This document shows, piece by piece, positions 54,837 through 63,133 of a DNA stretch of 64,000 bases. Origin of the DNA: Aureibaculum flavum (GTDB lineage Bacteria; Bacteroidota; Bacteroidia; Flavobacteriales; Flavobacteriaceae). Position numbers and translations under genes: made by a program. The DNA is taken from the NCBI RefSeq assembly GCF_016406085.1, contig NZ_JAEHFJ010000011.1, forward strand, positions 62,001-126,000, written 5' to 3'. The notes beneath the pieces are model-generated. The model did not search any database. It saw only the letters and a list, made by a program, of their open reading frames with translations, and was not told the DNA's origin. The number at the start of each line of letters is the position of its first letter. Within the stretch, counting starts at the first letter, position 1.

Positions 54837-57296
54837 ATGCGATTAAAAATAATAATAATAGTAGTTGCAATTATACATGTATTTAACTGCGAACTTTCTG
54901 CTCAACTGGATGTTGTAAAAACAAGACTCCAAAAAAATAATGGTCAGCATAGTGAGTCGTTCAAATCGTTTACCTTTAATGGTTCTTGGTGTTGGTTTTC
55001 AGATCCTAGGGCGGTTTATTACGAGGGTAAGTACAAAAGAACGTATTCAGGATGGATTGATAATTACGGTAATATTACGGTGGGATGGTACGATCATGAT
55101 ACGAAAAAGGTAGCCACACATATTGTTAAAAAAAATCTTGAAATTGACGATCATGACAATCCTTCAATTTTATTTGATGATGAAGGGAAACTTCTTGTTT
55201 TTTTTAATAGACATGGCTATGGAGATTCACCTACAGCTCCTCCATTATTTTTAATAAAGTCTAAATTCTCGGAAGATATTTCCGAGTGGAATGATATTAA
55301 CTATCTTCATTTGAATGACAAGGAAAATAATCCAACAGGTAAACTATCCATGTCACATGATTATACAAACCCCATCCGATTAAAATCAGAGAAGGGAAAA
55401 ATATATCTTTTTTGGCGTGGAATTGACGGTAAGCCAAGTTTTTCTCATAGTGATGATAATGGAGATACATGGGCAAAAGGGAAAATTTTACTGATGCCAG
55501 AACCTATATATCGTTTTAGACGTCCGTATACAAAGATATATTCAAATGGAGATCGAAAAATCCATTTTACCTTTACTGATGGGCATCCTAGAAATGAAAA
55601 AAACAACAGTATTTATTATACTTATTATGAAAACGGTGCTTTTTACAAAGCAAATGGCGTAAAGATAAAAGATATTGCAGATTTACCTTTAAAGCCTGAA
55701 GAGCTAGATATTGTTTATAATGCGAAAGAGGGTGGAGCTAAGGCATGGAATTGGGATATTGCCGAAGATAAAAAAGGAAACCCAGTAATTGCATATGCTA
55801 AATTTCCAACAGATTCAGCTCATTATTATTGTTATGCGAAGTGGACAGGGAAAAAATGGGTTAACAGAACATTAATTAAATCAGGTAAATGGTTTCAAAG
55901 AACGGCTGAAAATACTCTAGAAAGAGAGCCGAATTATTCCGGCGGAATAAGTATTGATCATGAAAATACAAATGAATTGTACCTTTCAGTAAATAGAGAT
56001 TCTGTTTTTGAAATTGAGAAATGGATTACCAAAAATAATGGAAAGTCTTGGAATGTAGACTTCATTACAAAAGGATCTGAAAAAGATAATATAAGACCTT
56101 TTGCTGTACGTGGTGCCGATAAAGGAAATCCGTTACAAGTTTTGTGGATGCAAAACACAAAATACCCTATTTATAGCCATGCCTCTTGGACAAAAACTAC
56201 GTGGGAAGAACGATTTCATAGTTCTATAAAAATGGGAATTCAATCTCCAAAAATAACGAATCCATTAGCTCCAGATCAGATAGTAAACATAATGAGGCAA
56301 ACTGCAGATTGGCAATTTGCTAATCCGTATAATTTAAAAAGAATACGGGAATGGCACTGGGGAGCATATTTTATCGGTTTACAGGCTTTTTATGATATCA
56401 CAAAAGAGGATAGATATAAACAGGAAATGATAAATGTAGGAGAGCATGTTGAATATAGGTTGTTAGATGACTTTTTTTATGCAGATCAGTTGGCCATTGC
56501 AGCAAATTGGGCTTGGTTATATGAGCAAGATAAAGACCCAGAAATGATAAAATATAGTAAATGGGCTATGGATGCACATTTAGCGACGCGTAGAGCTTAC
56601 AAAGCCGATGTCCGTTTTGCAAAAAATCCTTATTTCGTTGAATGGTGGACTTGGTGTGATGCTTTATTTATGGCACCACCATCATTTGCTCAGATGTCAA
56701 AGGCAACCGGCGAACAAAAATATTTGAATTATATGGATAAAATGTTCTGGATAACTACTGATTATCTCTATTCAAAAGAGGATTCATTAATGTTTCGTGA
56801 TGATCGTTATTTTGAGAAAAAGTCCGAAAATGGAAAGAAGATTTTCTGGGGTAGAGGAAATGGATGGGTAATGGCAGCTAATGCAAGAATATTAGATGTT
56901 ATGCCAGCAGATTTTGCAAATAGGCCTAAATACGAAACACTTTACAAAGAAATGGCTACTAAATTATTGAAATTACAAGGAGATGATTGGCTATGGAGAG
57001 TAAGTCTTTTAGACCCTGAATATCAAGATGAAGGAGAGGTTAGTGGTAGTGCGTTTTTTACATATGCTTTGGCATGGGGTCTAAATAACGGGTTACTCGA
57101 TCAAAAATATAAACCGCAAATAGAAAAGGCATGGGTTGCACTATGTAACAATGTGAATGCGAACGGAAGGCTCGGTAATGTGCAGCCGGAAGGTATAGAT
57201 CCTCGTAAGTTTACTCCTGAAAATTGGCACGTCTATGGTACAGGTGCATTTTTGTTGGCGGGTAGTGAAATGTACAAATTAGCTTCTAAAAATTAG
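54837..57296 (+). CDS. Bifunctional protein: beta-propeller (PL24/25-like) lyase + GH105, copy 2
   Basis: The 819-residue exported protein (signal peptide about 1-22) has the same architecture as the product of 41261-43714 and is similar along its whole length; blocks such as YYEGKYKRTYSGWIDNYGN are identical. The presumed lyase residues (DDHDNP, NRHGYG, SHDYTNP, WRGIDGK, RRPYTK, DGHP) are all kept. GH105 catalytic Asp608 lies in WTWCDALF. Differences cluster in substrate-facing loops after WFP/WFQ (about 340-365) and around 500-560, which could mean a different chain position or sulfate pattern. A GH37/63-like gene follows after 80 bp. Confidence 0.82.
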   Translation: MRLKIIIIVVAIIHVFNCELSAQLDVVKTRLQKNNGQHSESFKSFTFNGSWCWFSDPRAVYYEGKYKRTYSGWIDNYGNITVGWYDHDTKKVATHIVKKNLEIDDHDNPSILFDDEGKLLVFFNRHGYGDSPTAPPLFLIKSKFSEDISEWNDINYLHLNDKENNPTGKLSMSHDYTNPIRLKSEKGKIYLFWRGIDGKPSFSHSDDNGDTWAKGKILLMPEPIYRFRRPYTKIYSNGDRKIHFTFTDGHPRNEKNNSIYYTYYENGAFYKANGVKIKDIADLPLKPEELDIVYNAKEGGAKAWNWDIAEDKKGNPVIAYAKFPTDSAHYYCYAKWTGKKWVNRTLIKSGKWFQRTAENTLEREPNYSGGISIDHENTNELYLSVNRDSVFEIEKWITKNNGKSWNVDFITKGSEKDNIRPFAVRGADKGNPLQVLWMQNTKYPIYSHASWTKTTWEERFHSSIKMGIQSPKITNPLAPDQIVNIMRQTADWQFANPYNLKRIREWHWGAYFIGLQAFYDITKEDRYKQEMINVGEHVEYRLLDDFFYADQLAIAANWAWLYEQDKDPEMIKYSKWAMDAHLATRRAYKADVRFAKNPYFVEWWTWCDALFMAPPSFAQMSKATGEQKYLNYMDKMFWITTDYLYSKEDSLMFRDDRYFEKKSENGKKIFWGRGNGWVMAANARILDVMPADFANRPKYETLYKEMATKLLKLQGDDWLWRVSLLDPEYQDEGEVSGSAFFTYALAWGLNNGLLDQKYKPQIEKAWVALCNNVNANGRLGNVQPEGIDPRKFTPENWHVYGTGAFLLAGSEMYKLASKN

Positions 57297-57382
57297 GGTA
57301 AGCGTAATAAAAAAATGAGAGGAGTGTATTTGTAAGAGAATTAGAATACTATAAAACTCTTTACTTAAAAATGTAATTGATT

Positions 57383-58717
57383 ATGTTAAGAAAATATAAT
57401 ATCAAATTTTATCAAGTATTTATTGTAATGGCAATTTGCATTGGGCTTATAGCTTGTCAGAATTCAGAAAAAAAGGCATCGATAGAAAATGAAAAACAAA
57501 ATAGTATGGATGGAGAGAATTTAAGACCTTTATTGAGTGATCTGTCCGCGAAATATGAAACCTTAAGACCTAAGGTCATTCAGCCCGCGGAGGGCTATTT
57601 AAAATACCCTTATTTGATTCCTGCGGGTTTTTATAAGCAAATGTGGGATTGGGATGGTTTTTTTATGGGTAATCATTTTGTGAGTAAGGGTAAACCAGAA
57701 TATTTAAAATTTTGGGCACTTAATTTAATCCAAGGTATAGATGATGAAGGTTATGTTTCTGGTGGTGCAACTACTGAAGGTCCTCGATTTTTGTTTGGTA
57801 AATTTGCTGTAAAACCATTTCTCTCTCAAGGTGTTTATTTTGCATGTGAAGGTGCAAACGATTATGAATGGATAGCATCGCATTACGAGGAATTAAAAAA
57901 AGTGTTGGCATATAGAGAAAGAACGCAACAAGATTCTTTAACAGGTTTGTTTTTTTGGGATAATGGTATGCAAAGTGGTGCTGATAATAATGCGGCTTTA
58001 AATTATTTTACTGAAGATAAACGTACATTTCTTGCACCTGATGCAAGTACGCTTCAATGTCGAGAGTATTTAGCCCAAGCTGCCATTGCAAAGAAACTTG
58101 GTGAAATGGAAGATGCCAAAATGTATGCAGAAAAAGCGGAACGACTAAAACTAGCGATCAATAAACACCTTTGGTCAGATGAAGATAAAATCTACTATAC
58201 CGTCGATAGAGAAACGCGTAAGTTTTACAAAAGAGTAAGTTATTCATCTTTTCTCCCTTTAATTGAGAATATTCCTTCTCCCGCAATGGGAAAGGAAATG
58301 ATTTCTAAATATTTAATCAATCCTGACCATATGAAGGCTAAATACGGTTATCGTACATTATCAATACAAGATCCTGATTATAATAACAAAAATATTATTT
58401 TGCCGTTTTCAAATTGGCAAGGTCCAGTGTGGCCAATAGCTAATTTTATATATTCCATAGGTTTAAAAAAATATGGCTTTAGTGATGAGTTATATTGGCA
58501 AGCGGAAACATTGGGTACTTTGTTGCTCAAGGACATAGAAAAGAACAATACAATGCATGAAAATTATCATGCAGATACAGGAGTTCCTTTAGCTCCTAGC
58601 GATGACCATGTTGATGAAAACGGCAATATTGTTGGCTTTATTAGTTGGAATTTATGTATCGAAAACTTGTTAGATGGCGTTGTAAATGATAATTGGATGC
58701 TACTTGAGATAAAATAA
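57383..58717 (+). CDS. GH37/GH63-like glycosidase lipoprotein (copy 2)
   Basis: The 444-residue lipoprotein (lipobox GLIAC, near residue 23) is a close paralogue of the protein at 32149-33465. Key blocks are retained: GFYKQMWDWDGFFMGN, QSGADNNAALN (probable acid Asp), NWQGPVWPIANFIY and MHENYHADTG (probable base Glu). I start at ATG 57383; a TTG six bases upstream is less likely. It closes the plus-strand operon of the HTCS locus. Holding one copy at the end of each arm of the locus suggests that both operons need the same alpha-glycoside-cleaving step, or that the copies have split specificity. Confidence 0.82.
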   Translation: MLRKYNIKFYQVFIVMAICIGLIACQNSEKKASIENEKQNSMDGENLRPLLSDLSAKYETLRPKVIQPAEGYLKYPYLIPAGFYKQMWDWDGFFMGNHFVSKGKPEYLKFWALNLIQGIDDEGYVSGGATTEGPRFLFGKFAVKPFLSQGVYFACEGANDYEWIASHYEELKKVLAYRERTQQDSLTGLFFWDNGMQSGADNNAALNYFTEDKRTFLAPDASTLQCREYLAQAAIAKKLGEMEDAKMYAEKAERLKLAINKHLWSDEDKIYYTVDRETRKFYKRVSYSSFLPLIENIPSPAMGKEMISKYLINPDHMKAKYGYRTLSIQDPDYNNKNIILPFSNWQGPVWPIANFIYSIGLKKYGFSDELYWQAETLGTLLLKDIEKNNTMHENYHADTGVPLAPSDDHVDENGNIVGFISWNLCIENLLDGVVNDNWMLLEIK

Positions 58718-58983
58718 TACAAGAAGAAATAAATTAGAATTCAATGTCTTTGGGCGTCTAACGAAGTAAATACAAAAAAAGGTGTAAGAGCAATTAACAA
58801 TGAGTGTGCTCAACTTAAAGGAGATCATTAATCTATTACGATCAATTCTATTTACCACACATGTTTTTTTCAAGAACTATCTTAATTTCACATATTCTCT
58901 TAACTTGATATTATTTTAACGCTTGTTCTGATGGGTAAAATTATGAAATTAGATCGGCTTATTGCTTAATGAAAAGTATCCTA
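58718..58983. other. Non-coding boundary between the utilisation locus and the tRNA genes
   Basis: About 266 bp without a supported gene. A short ATG frame at 58800 encodes 39 residues with no recognisable feature and was not called. No promoter matching TAnnTTTG with a partner box and no repeat of tRNA sequence was found. Confidence 0.5.
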
Positions 58984-59014
58984 AATAAAAAAGCCTAAGT
59001 AAAAACTTAGGCTT
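58984..59014 (-). terminator. Intrinsic terminator of the tRNA-Gly/tRNA-Leu transcript
   Basis: AAGCCTAAGT (58991-59000) and ACTTAGGCTT (59005-59014) form a perfect 10-bp stem around a 4-nt loop. On the minus strand a run of T follows at 58992-58987. It lies just downstream of the tRNA-Leu 3' end. Confidence 0.88.
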
Positions 59015-59019
59015 TATAG

Positions 59020-59105
59020 TACTCGAGATGGGACTTGAACCCATACGGACATTACTGTCCACTGGATTTTAAGTCCAGCGTGTCTACCAATTCCACCACT
59101 CGAGC
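59020..59105 (-). tRNA. tRNA-Leu (anticodon TAA)
   Basis: An 86-nt class II tRNA on the minus strand. Acceptor arms GCTCGAG and CTCGAGT pair (first pair G-U). The D-arm has TGGTGGAATTGGTAGACACG and the anticodon stem CTGGA/TCCAG encloses loop CTTAAAA, giving TAA. A long variable arm and the T-arm GGGTTCAAGTCCC follow. The CCA end is not encoded. Confidence 0.95.
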
Positions 59106-59150
59106 CTGTTTATCGTTTGCACGACAACAAATTGGTATATATTATGAATG

Positions 59151-59222
59151 AGCGAAAAACGGGATTCGAACCCGCGACCTCCACCTTGGCAAGGTGATGC
59201 TCTACCCCTGAGCTACTTTCGC
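59151..59222 (-). tRNA. tRNA-Gly (anticodon GCC)
   Basis: A 72-nt tRNA on the minus strand. The acceptor GCGAAAG pairs with TTTTCGC, the D-arm has AGCTCAGGGGTAGAGC, and the anticodon arm CACCT TGCCA AGGTG places GCC in the loop. The T-arm is CGGGTTCGAATCCCG. It lies 45 bp upstream of tRNA-Leu in the same orientation, probably one transcript. Confidence 0.95.
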
Positions 59223-59365
59223 GTTTTTTAAAGAACATGGCGTTATCATCTCAAACGCGAGGGCAAATTTAATATAATTATATAAATTGCAAAGCCTTTT
59301 TTGGTTTTTTTTAAAAATGATCTGTAAAGTCTCTATTTTACTGTCGGTTGTATCAAATTAATAAA

Positions 59366-59373
59366 TATATTTG
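59366..59373 (+). promoter_or_regulatory. -7 box for the oxidase assembly cluster
   Basis: TATATTTG fits TAnnTTTG and is followed by GCACC, placing the transcription start about 14 nt before the ATG at 59394. A TTG at 59348-59350 is a poor -33 (15-nt spacing). Confidence 0.55.
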
Positions 59374-59393
59374 CACCACTTTAGTAATAATTT

Positions 59394-60299
59394 ATGAATA
59401 CTTCATTGGGTACTATCGCAAAAAAGCAATCATTCGCATCGACTTTAGATAATTTAAAGCAATTAACAAAGTTTGGATTATCTATCAGTGTAGTCTTTTC
59501 TGCTTTGGCTGGATATTTATTGGCTGCAGAATCTGTACAAATATCAACACTCTTTTTGTTGGCAATTGGTGGCTATTTTATGGTTGGAGCATCAAATGCA
59601 TTTAATCAGATTATAGAAAAAGATTCAGACAAATTAATGAAGCGTACAATGAACAGACCATTGCCCACGGGTAGAATGTCTGTGAATACAGCTTTGATTA
59701 TAGCAGGAACCAGTACCGTTTTAGGTATTGCAATTTTATATATGATAAACCCTAAAACAGCTATGTTTGGGGCCATTTCTATATTTTTATATACAAGTAT
59801 TTACACACCGTTAAAACCTAAAACACCATTGGTGGTTTTTGTAGGTGCGTTACCAGGTGCTATTCCCTTTATGTTAGGTTGGGTAGCCGCGACCAATCAT
59901 TTTGGTATTGAAGCGGGAATGTTATTTATGATTCAGTTTTTTTGGCAGTTCCCACATTTTTGGGCCATAGGTTGGTTACAATACGATGAATATAAAAAAG
60001 CTGGGTTTAATATGTTACCCACTGGAGAGAAGAATAGAAAAGCAACAACACAAATTATTTTGTATACCATTTGGATGATTGTTGTTTCTGTATTTCCGGT
60101 CTTTAAATTAACGGGTAGTTTATATTTATCACCAGTGGCAGCAGTTTTAATTTTTATAGCAGGTATCGTAATGTTATATTACGGTATTAAATTACACAAA
60201 GAACAAACGGATAAATTAGCGAGAAAATTAATGTTGTCAAGTGTTTTTTATATAACACTAATACAAGTAATTTACGTAATCGATAAATTTTTACATTAA
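59394..60299 (+). CDS. ctaB: Protoheme IX farnesyltransferase (heme O synthase)
   Basis: The 301-residue inner-membrane UbiA-family prenyltransferase joins farnesyl diphosphate to protoheme to make heme O for the terminal oxidase. The first Asp-rich motif is visible as NQIIEKDSDKLMKRT (Asn71, Glu75, Asp79), followed by NRPLPTG. The second conserved region YDEYKKAGFNMLP lies near 197-209. Eight to nine membrane segments fit the family. Also called cyoE. It begins a tightly spaced set with oxidase subunit III genes; the next start is 1 bp after its stop. Confidence 0.95.
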   Translation: MNTSLGTIAKKQSFASTLDNLKQLTKFGLSISVVFSALAGYLLAAESVQISTLFLLAIGGYFMVGASNAFNQIIEKDSDKLMKRTMNRPLPTGRMSVNTALIIAGTSTVLGIAILYMINPKTAMFGAISIFLYTSIYTPLKPKTPLVVFVGALPGAIPFMLGWVAATNHFGIEAGMLFMIQFFWQFPHFWAIGWLQYDEYKKAGFNMLPTGEKNRKATTQIILYTIWMIVVSVFPVFKLTGSLYLSPVAAVLIFIAGIVMLYYGIKLHKEQTDKLARKLMLSSVFYITLIQVIYVIDKFLH

Positions 60300-60300
60300 A

Positions 60301-60867
60301 ATGATCATGGACGCTCAAATAAGAAGTAGAACTTCGAAACAAATGATGTACGTAGCCATCATTAGTATGATAATGATGTTTGCTGGTTTAACTAGTGCAT
60401 ATGTTATAAGTAGTAATCGTGAAGATTGGGTTTCTTTTGATTTGCCTCAAGCACTATATATTAGCACGCTGTTAATTATTTTAAGTAGTATTAGTTATTT
60501 TTTGGCAAAAAAAAGTATTCTAAAAAATAATAGATCACAAACAACAATTTTTTTAGTAATTACGTTAGTGTTGGCTGTTGGATTTGTATTTTTTCAATTC
60601 GAAGGATTTAATCAATTAAGAGAAGTAGGCTTGTATTTTACAGGAGAAGGCAGTGTTGTATCTTCATCATTGCTGGTAGTAATATCATTTGCTCACTTGC
60701 TGCATGTTGCGGCAGGACTAGTAGTTTTGCTAGTTGTTCTTTTTAGACATTTAAATAATAAATACAGTGCTGATAATGCGTTAGGCTTAGAAGTAGGTGG
60801 AATTTTTTGGCATTTTGTTGATTTTTTATGGATTTTCCTATTTTTATTTTTCTATTTCATTACATAA
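60301..60867 (+). CDS. Heme-copper oxidase subunit III-like protein (short form)
   Basis: The 188-residue protein has five predicted membrane helices and the subunit III features FAHLLHVAAGLVVLLVVLF (about 125-143) and the C-terminal EVGGIFWHFVDFLWIFLFLFF. It is the short five-helix form. It starts one base after the ctaB stop; MIMDAQ offers Met1 or Met3. A second, longer subunit III gene follows after 82 bp, an arrangement usual in flavobacterial oxidase clusters. Subunits I and II are not in the window. Confidence 0.9.
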   Translation: MIMDAQIRSRTSKQMMYVAIISMIMMFAGLTSAYVISSNREDWVSFDLPQALYISTLLIILSSISYFLAKKSILKNNRSQTTIFLVITLVLAVGFVFFQFEGFNQLREVGLYFTGEGSVVSSSLLVVISFAHLLHVAAGLVVLLVVLFRHLNNKYSADNALGLEVGGIFWHFVDFLWIFLFLFFYFIT

Positions 60868-60873
60868 TAAAAA

Positions 60874-60903
60874 TTGGTGATGTCATATAATTTTATATTT
60901 TTG
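60874..60903 (+). promoter_or_regulatory. Promoter inside the oxidase cluster
   Basis: TTG at 60874-60876 and TATTTTTG at 60896-60903 are spaced by 19 nt, fitting the Bacteroidota -33/-7 pattern. It would start a transcript about 40 nt before the long subunit III gene. Confidence 0.6.
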
Positions 60904-60949
60904 CGTATCAACCAATATTATATAACCAAAATTAACTGATAAACTTTTT

Positions 60950-61936
60950 ATGGAAGCAACAATTGCTACAGAAAACAAAGAAGGCGAAACTTGGTCTGGC
61001 GGAAGTAAGAAACCGTTAGGAGCCAGTTACGGTAAAATGATGATGTGGTTCTTTATCATGTCTGATGCCTTAACCTTTTCTGCATTTTTAGGAGCTTACG
61101 GGCTTATGCGTTTTAAATTTATAGACAGTTGGCCAATTGCCGACGAAGTTTTTACGCACGTACCTTTTTTACATGGTCATTTTCCTATGTACTATGTGGC
61201 TTTTATGACCTTTATTTTGATATTTTCTTCAGTAACAATGGTGTTAGCTGTTGACGCTGGTCATCAGATGAAGAAAGCGAAAGTAACATTATATATGTTG
61301 CTAACAATAATTGGTGGTTTAATTTTCTTAGGCTCACAGGCTTGGGAGTGGAAAAACTTTATTGGTGGTACTTATGGATCTTTAATTTTACAAGATGGTA
61401 AAGTGGTTCAATTCGTAGATGCTTCTGGTCATCAAGTTGCTTTAGAAGATTTTGTTACAAAGTCTCCCGCTAATGAAAGAGTTGCACACACTAAAAGTAA
61501 TGGATTATGGTATGTACAAGATGCCGGTGCGTTACCACCATTTACAACAAGCGAAGTCATAGAGAGTTTTAAAAACAGTCCTAACATCAGCTTAAGAACT
61601 GAAGAGGTTGATTTAGCAACAAAACATAAAATAATATTATCTAGAGAAGACGCAAATAAGTTTTTATCAAAAGCAACAGGTGTCGTAAAAGGTGCAAACC
61701 TTAAGATTAATGAATATGGTAATACGCTGTTTGCCGATTTCTTTTTCTTTATTACAGGATTTCACGGATTTCACGTTTTCTCAGGTATATTGATAAATAT
61801 CATTATCTTTTTTAATGTTATAATTGGTACCTATGAAAGAAGAGGACATTATGAAATGGTTGAAAAAGTAGGTTTATATTGGCACTTTGTCGATTTAGTT
61901 TGGGTATTTGTATTTACATTCTTCTATTTAGTTTAA
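60950..61936 (+). CDS. Cytochrome c oxidase subunit III (long form with soluble insert)
   Basis: The 328-residue protein has subunit III helices before and after a hydrophilic insert of about 120 residues (about 139-258). The helical parts show FFIMSDALTFSAFLGAYGLM (34-53), SQAWEWKNF (129-137), ADFFFFITGFHGFHVFSGI (262-280) and the C-terminal YWHFVDLVWVFVFTFFY. Without the insert it would be an ordinary five-helix subunit III. It forms part of the terminal oxidase in the inner membrane. The gene is 9 bp upstream of subunit IV. Confidence 0.92.
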   Translation: MEATIATENKEGETWSGGSKKPLGASYGKMMMWFFIMSDALTFSAFLGAYGLMRFKFIDSWPIADEVFTHVPFLHGHFPMYYVAFMTFILIFSSVTMVLAVDAGHQMKKAKVTLYMLLTIIGGLIFLGSQAWEWKNFIGGTYGSLILQDGKVVQFVDASGHQVALEDFVTKSPANERVAHTKSNGLWYVQDAGALPPFTTSEVIESFKNSPNISLRTEEVDLATKHKIILSREDANKFLSKATGVVKGANLKINEYGNTLFADFFFFITGFHGFHVFSGILINIIIFFNVIIGTYERRGHYEMVEKVGLYWHFVDLVWVFVFTFFYLV

Positions 61937-61945
61937 AAAAATAAT

Positions 61946-62305
61946 ATGGCACACGATCAAGAACACGAACACGAATCGCACGTTGGATTAATATGGAAAG
62001 TATTTGGAGCATTATCTCTAATTACAATTGTTGAAGTAATTCTAGGTATTTTAAAACCAAAAGGCTTACACTTAACTATCTTTTTAGGAACAAGTTTATT
62101 AAATTGGATTTTCTTAATACTTACATTAGTAAAAGCATATGGTATTACTTGGTATTTTATGCACCTTAAGCAAGAGAAGGCCGGTTTACGGAGAGCTATC
62201 GTTTGGACAACAGTATTTTTAATTTGCTATTTAGCAACTTTATTGTTGATTGAAGGAGGGTATATTGGAGATGTTATGAGTAAATATACAAAATGGAGCT
62301 ACTAA
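61946..62305 (+). CDS. Cytochrome c oxidase subunit IV family protein
   Basis: The 119-residue protein has a His/Glu-rich N-terminal tail (AHDQEHEHESHVGLIW) and three membrane helices, matching the prokaryotic subunit IV family. The conserved AYGITWYFMHLKQEKAGLR lies at about 70-88. It is small, hydrophobic and located right after subunit III, as in caa3-type oxidases. The N-terminal histidines could bind metal, but that is speculation. A strong terminator follows. Confidence 0.9.
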   Translation: MAHDQEHEHESHVGLIWKVFGALSLITIVEVILGILKPKGLHLTIFLGTSLLNWIFLILTLVKAYGITWYFMHLKQEKAGLRRAIVWTTVFLICYLATLLLIEGGYIGDVMSKYTKWSY

Positions 62306-62329
62306 ATTTTAGTAACATATAAATTATAT

Positions 62330-62355
62330 AAAGCGGTTTTTAAACCGCTTTTTTT
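62330..62355 (+). terminator. Intrinsic terminator after the oxidase subunit genes
   Basis: AAAGCGGTTT (62330-62339) pairs perfectly with AAACCGCTTT (62342-62351) around a 2-nt apex, followed by T residues to 62355. It separates the oxidase subunit genes from the copper-assembly genes. Confidence 0.9.
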
Positions 62356-62371
62356 ATACGCCAAAGAACCG

Positions 62372-62379
62372 TAATTTTG
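62372..62379 (+). promoter_or_regulatory. -7 box for the assembly-factor genes
   Basis: TAATTTTG fits TAnnTTTG and lies 110 bp upstream of the ATG at 62489, just after the terminator at 62330-62355. The -33 region is only T-rich. Confidence 0.45.
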
Positions 62380-62488
62380 TAGTATCAAAATAATTGATAG
62401 GTTCGAAATGTCGGTTTTCTTTTTTAGAAAGAACTAAAATGTTAAGATTAACATCCTTTTGACCTTAAATAAACAATAAGTAATATTG

Positions 62489-63133
62489 ATGAAATCAAAG
62501 AAATTTTGGATTTTAGTGGGGCTTTTTATTATGCCTTTGGTCTTTTATCTGCTGTTATTGACAGGTACCAATAAGTTTGCTAAACTACCCGTGTTGAATA
62601 AGGAAATAGGTGATGTAACTGAATTTAAAACAAGCACAGGAGCTTCCATTTCTCTAGATGGTAAAATTACAGTGCTCAGTTTTTTAGGGAACGATTTGCA
62701 AACGGTAAAGAATAATGCATTAAACCTAAATGAGAAAATATACAAGCACTTTTATAAGTTTAAAGATTTTCAATTCGTTGTTGTATTGAAAGAAGGTTCT
62801 TCTAGTCAAGTAGCTGAACTGGTAAAGCAATTGAAGGTAACTACTGATATGCAAAAGTGGAATTTCTTATATGGTAGCCAAGAACAAATAGAAGAATTGT
62901 TCAATAGTTTAAAGACCGACCTTAAAATTGATACAAATGGCTATTCTCCATATGCATTTATAATTGATAAGGATAGATATTTGCGAGGAAGAACGGATGA
63001 TGAAGATAATGGATTAATGTATGGGTATAATGCTGAAACAGTAGCACCAATACATGGGAAAATGGTAGATGATGTAAAAGTTTTAATTGCGGAATATAGG
63101 ATGGCATTAAAAAAGAACAACAGAGAAATTTAA
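62489..63133 (+). CDS. Membrane-anchored thioredoxin-fold-like protein of the oxidase cluster
   Basis: The 214-residue protein has one N-terminal membrane helix (about 6-25). A periplasmic domain follows whose strand-helix order (ITVLSFLGND, DFQFVVVLKEGSS, YSPYAFIIDKDRYLRGRTDD) recalls SCO/TlpA proteins. It has no cysteine pair at the usual site, where the sequence reads SFLGND. A direct redox or copper-ligand role is therefore unlikely, and a partner or scaffold for the SCO protein encoded next is more probable. I prefer ATG 62489 to the adjacent TTG at 62486. Confidence 0.72.
   Translation: MKSKKFWILVGLFIMPLVFYLLLLTGTNKFAKLPVLNKEIGDVTEFKTSTGASISLDGKITVLSFLGNDLQTVKNNALNLNEKIYKHFYKFKDFQFVVVLKEGSSSQVAELVKQLKVTTDMQKWNFLYGSQEQIEELFNSLKTDLKIDTNGYSPYAFIIDKDRYLRGRTDDEDNGLMYGYNAETVAPIHGKMVDDVKVLIAEYRMALKKNNREI

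Noticed and set aside
58800-58919. 39-codon ORF between the last PUL gene and the tRNAs
   Set aside because: No ribosome site, domain, signal peptide or promoter; hydrophobic content fits random AT-rich sequence.
59351-59373. GTATCAAA near the ctaB -7 box as a further HTCS site
   Set aside because: It is a single half-site in the wrong orientation and only 7 bp from the -7 box, so the 21/31-bp layout is absent.
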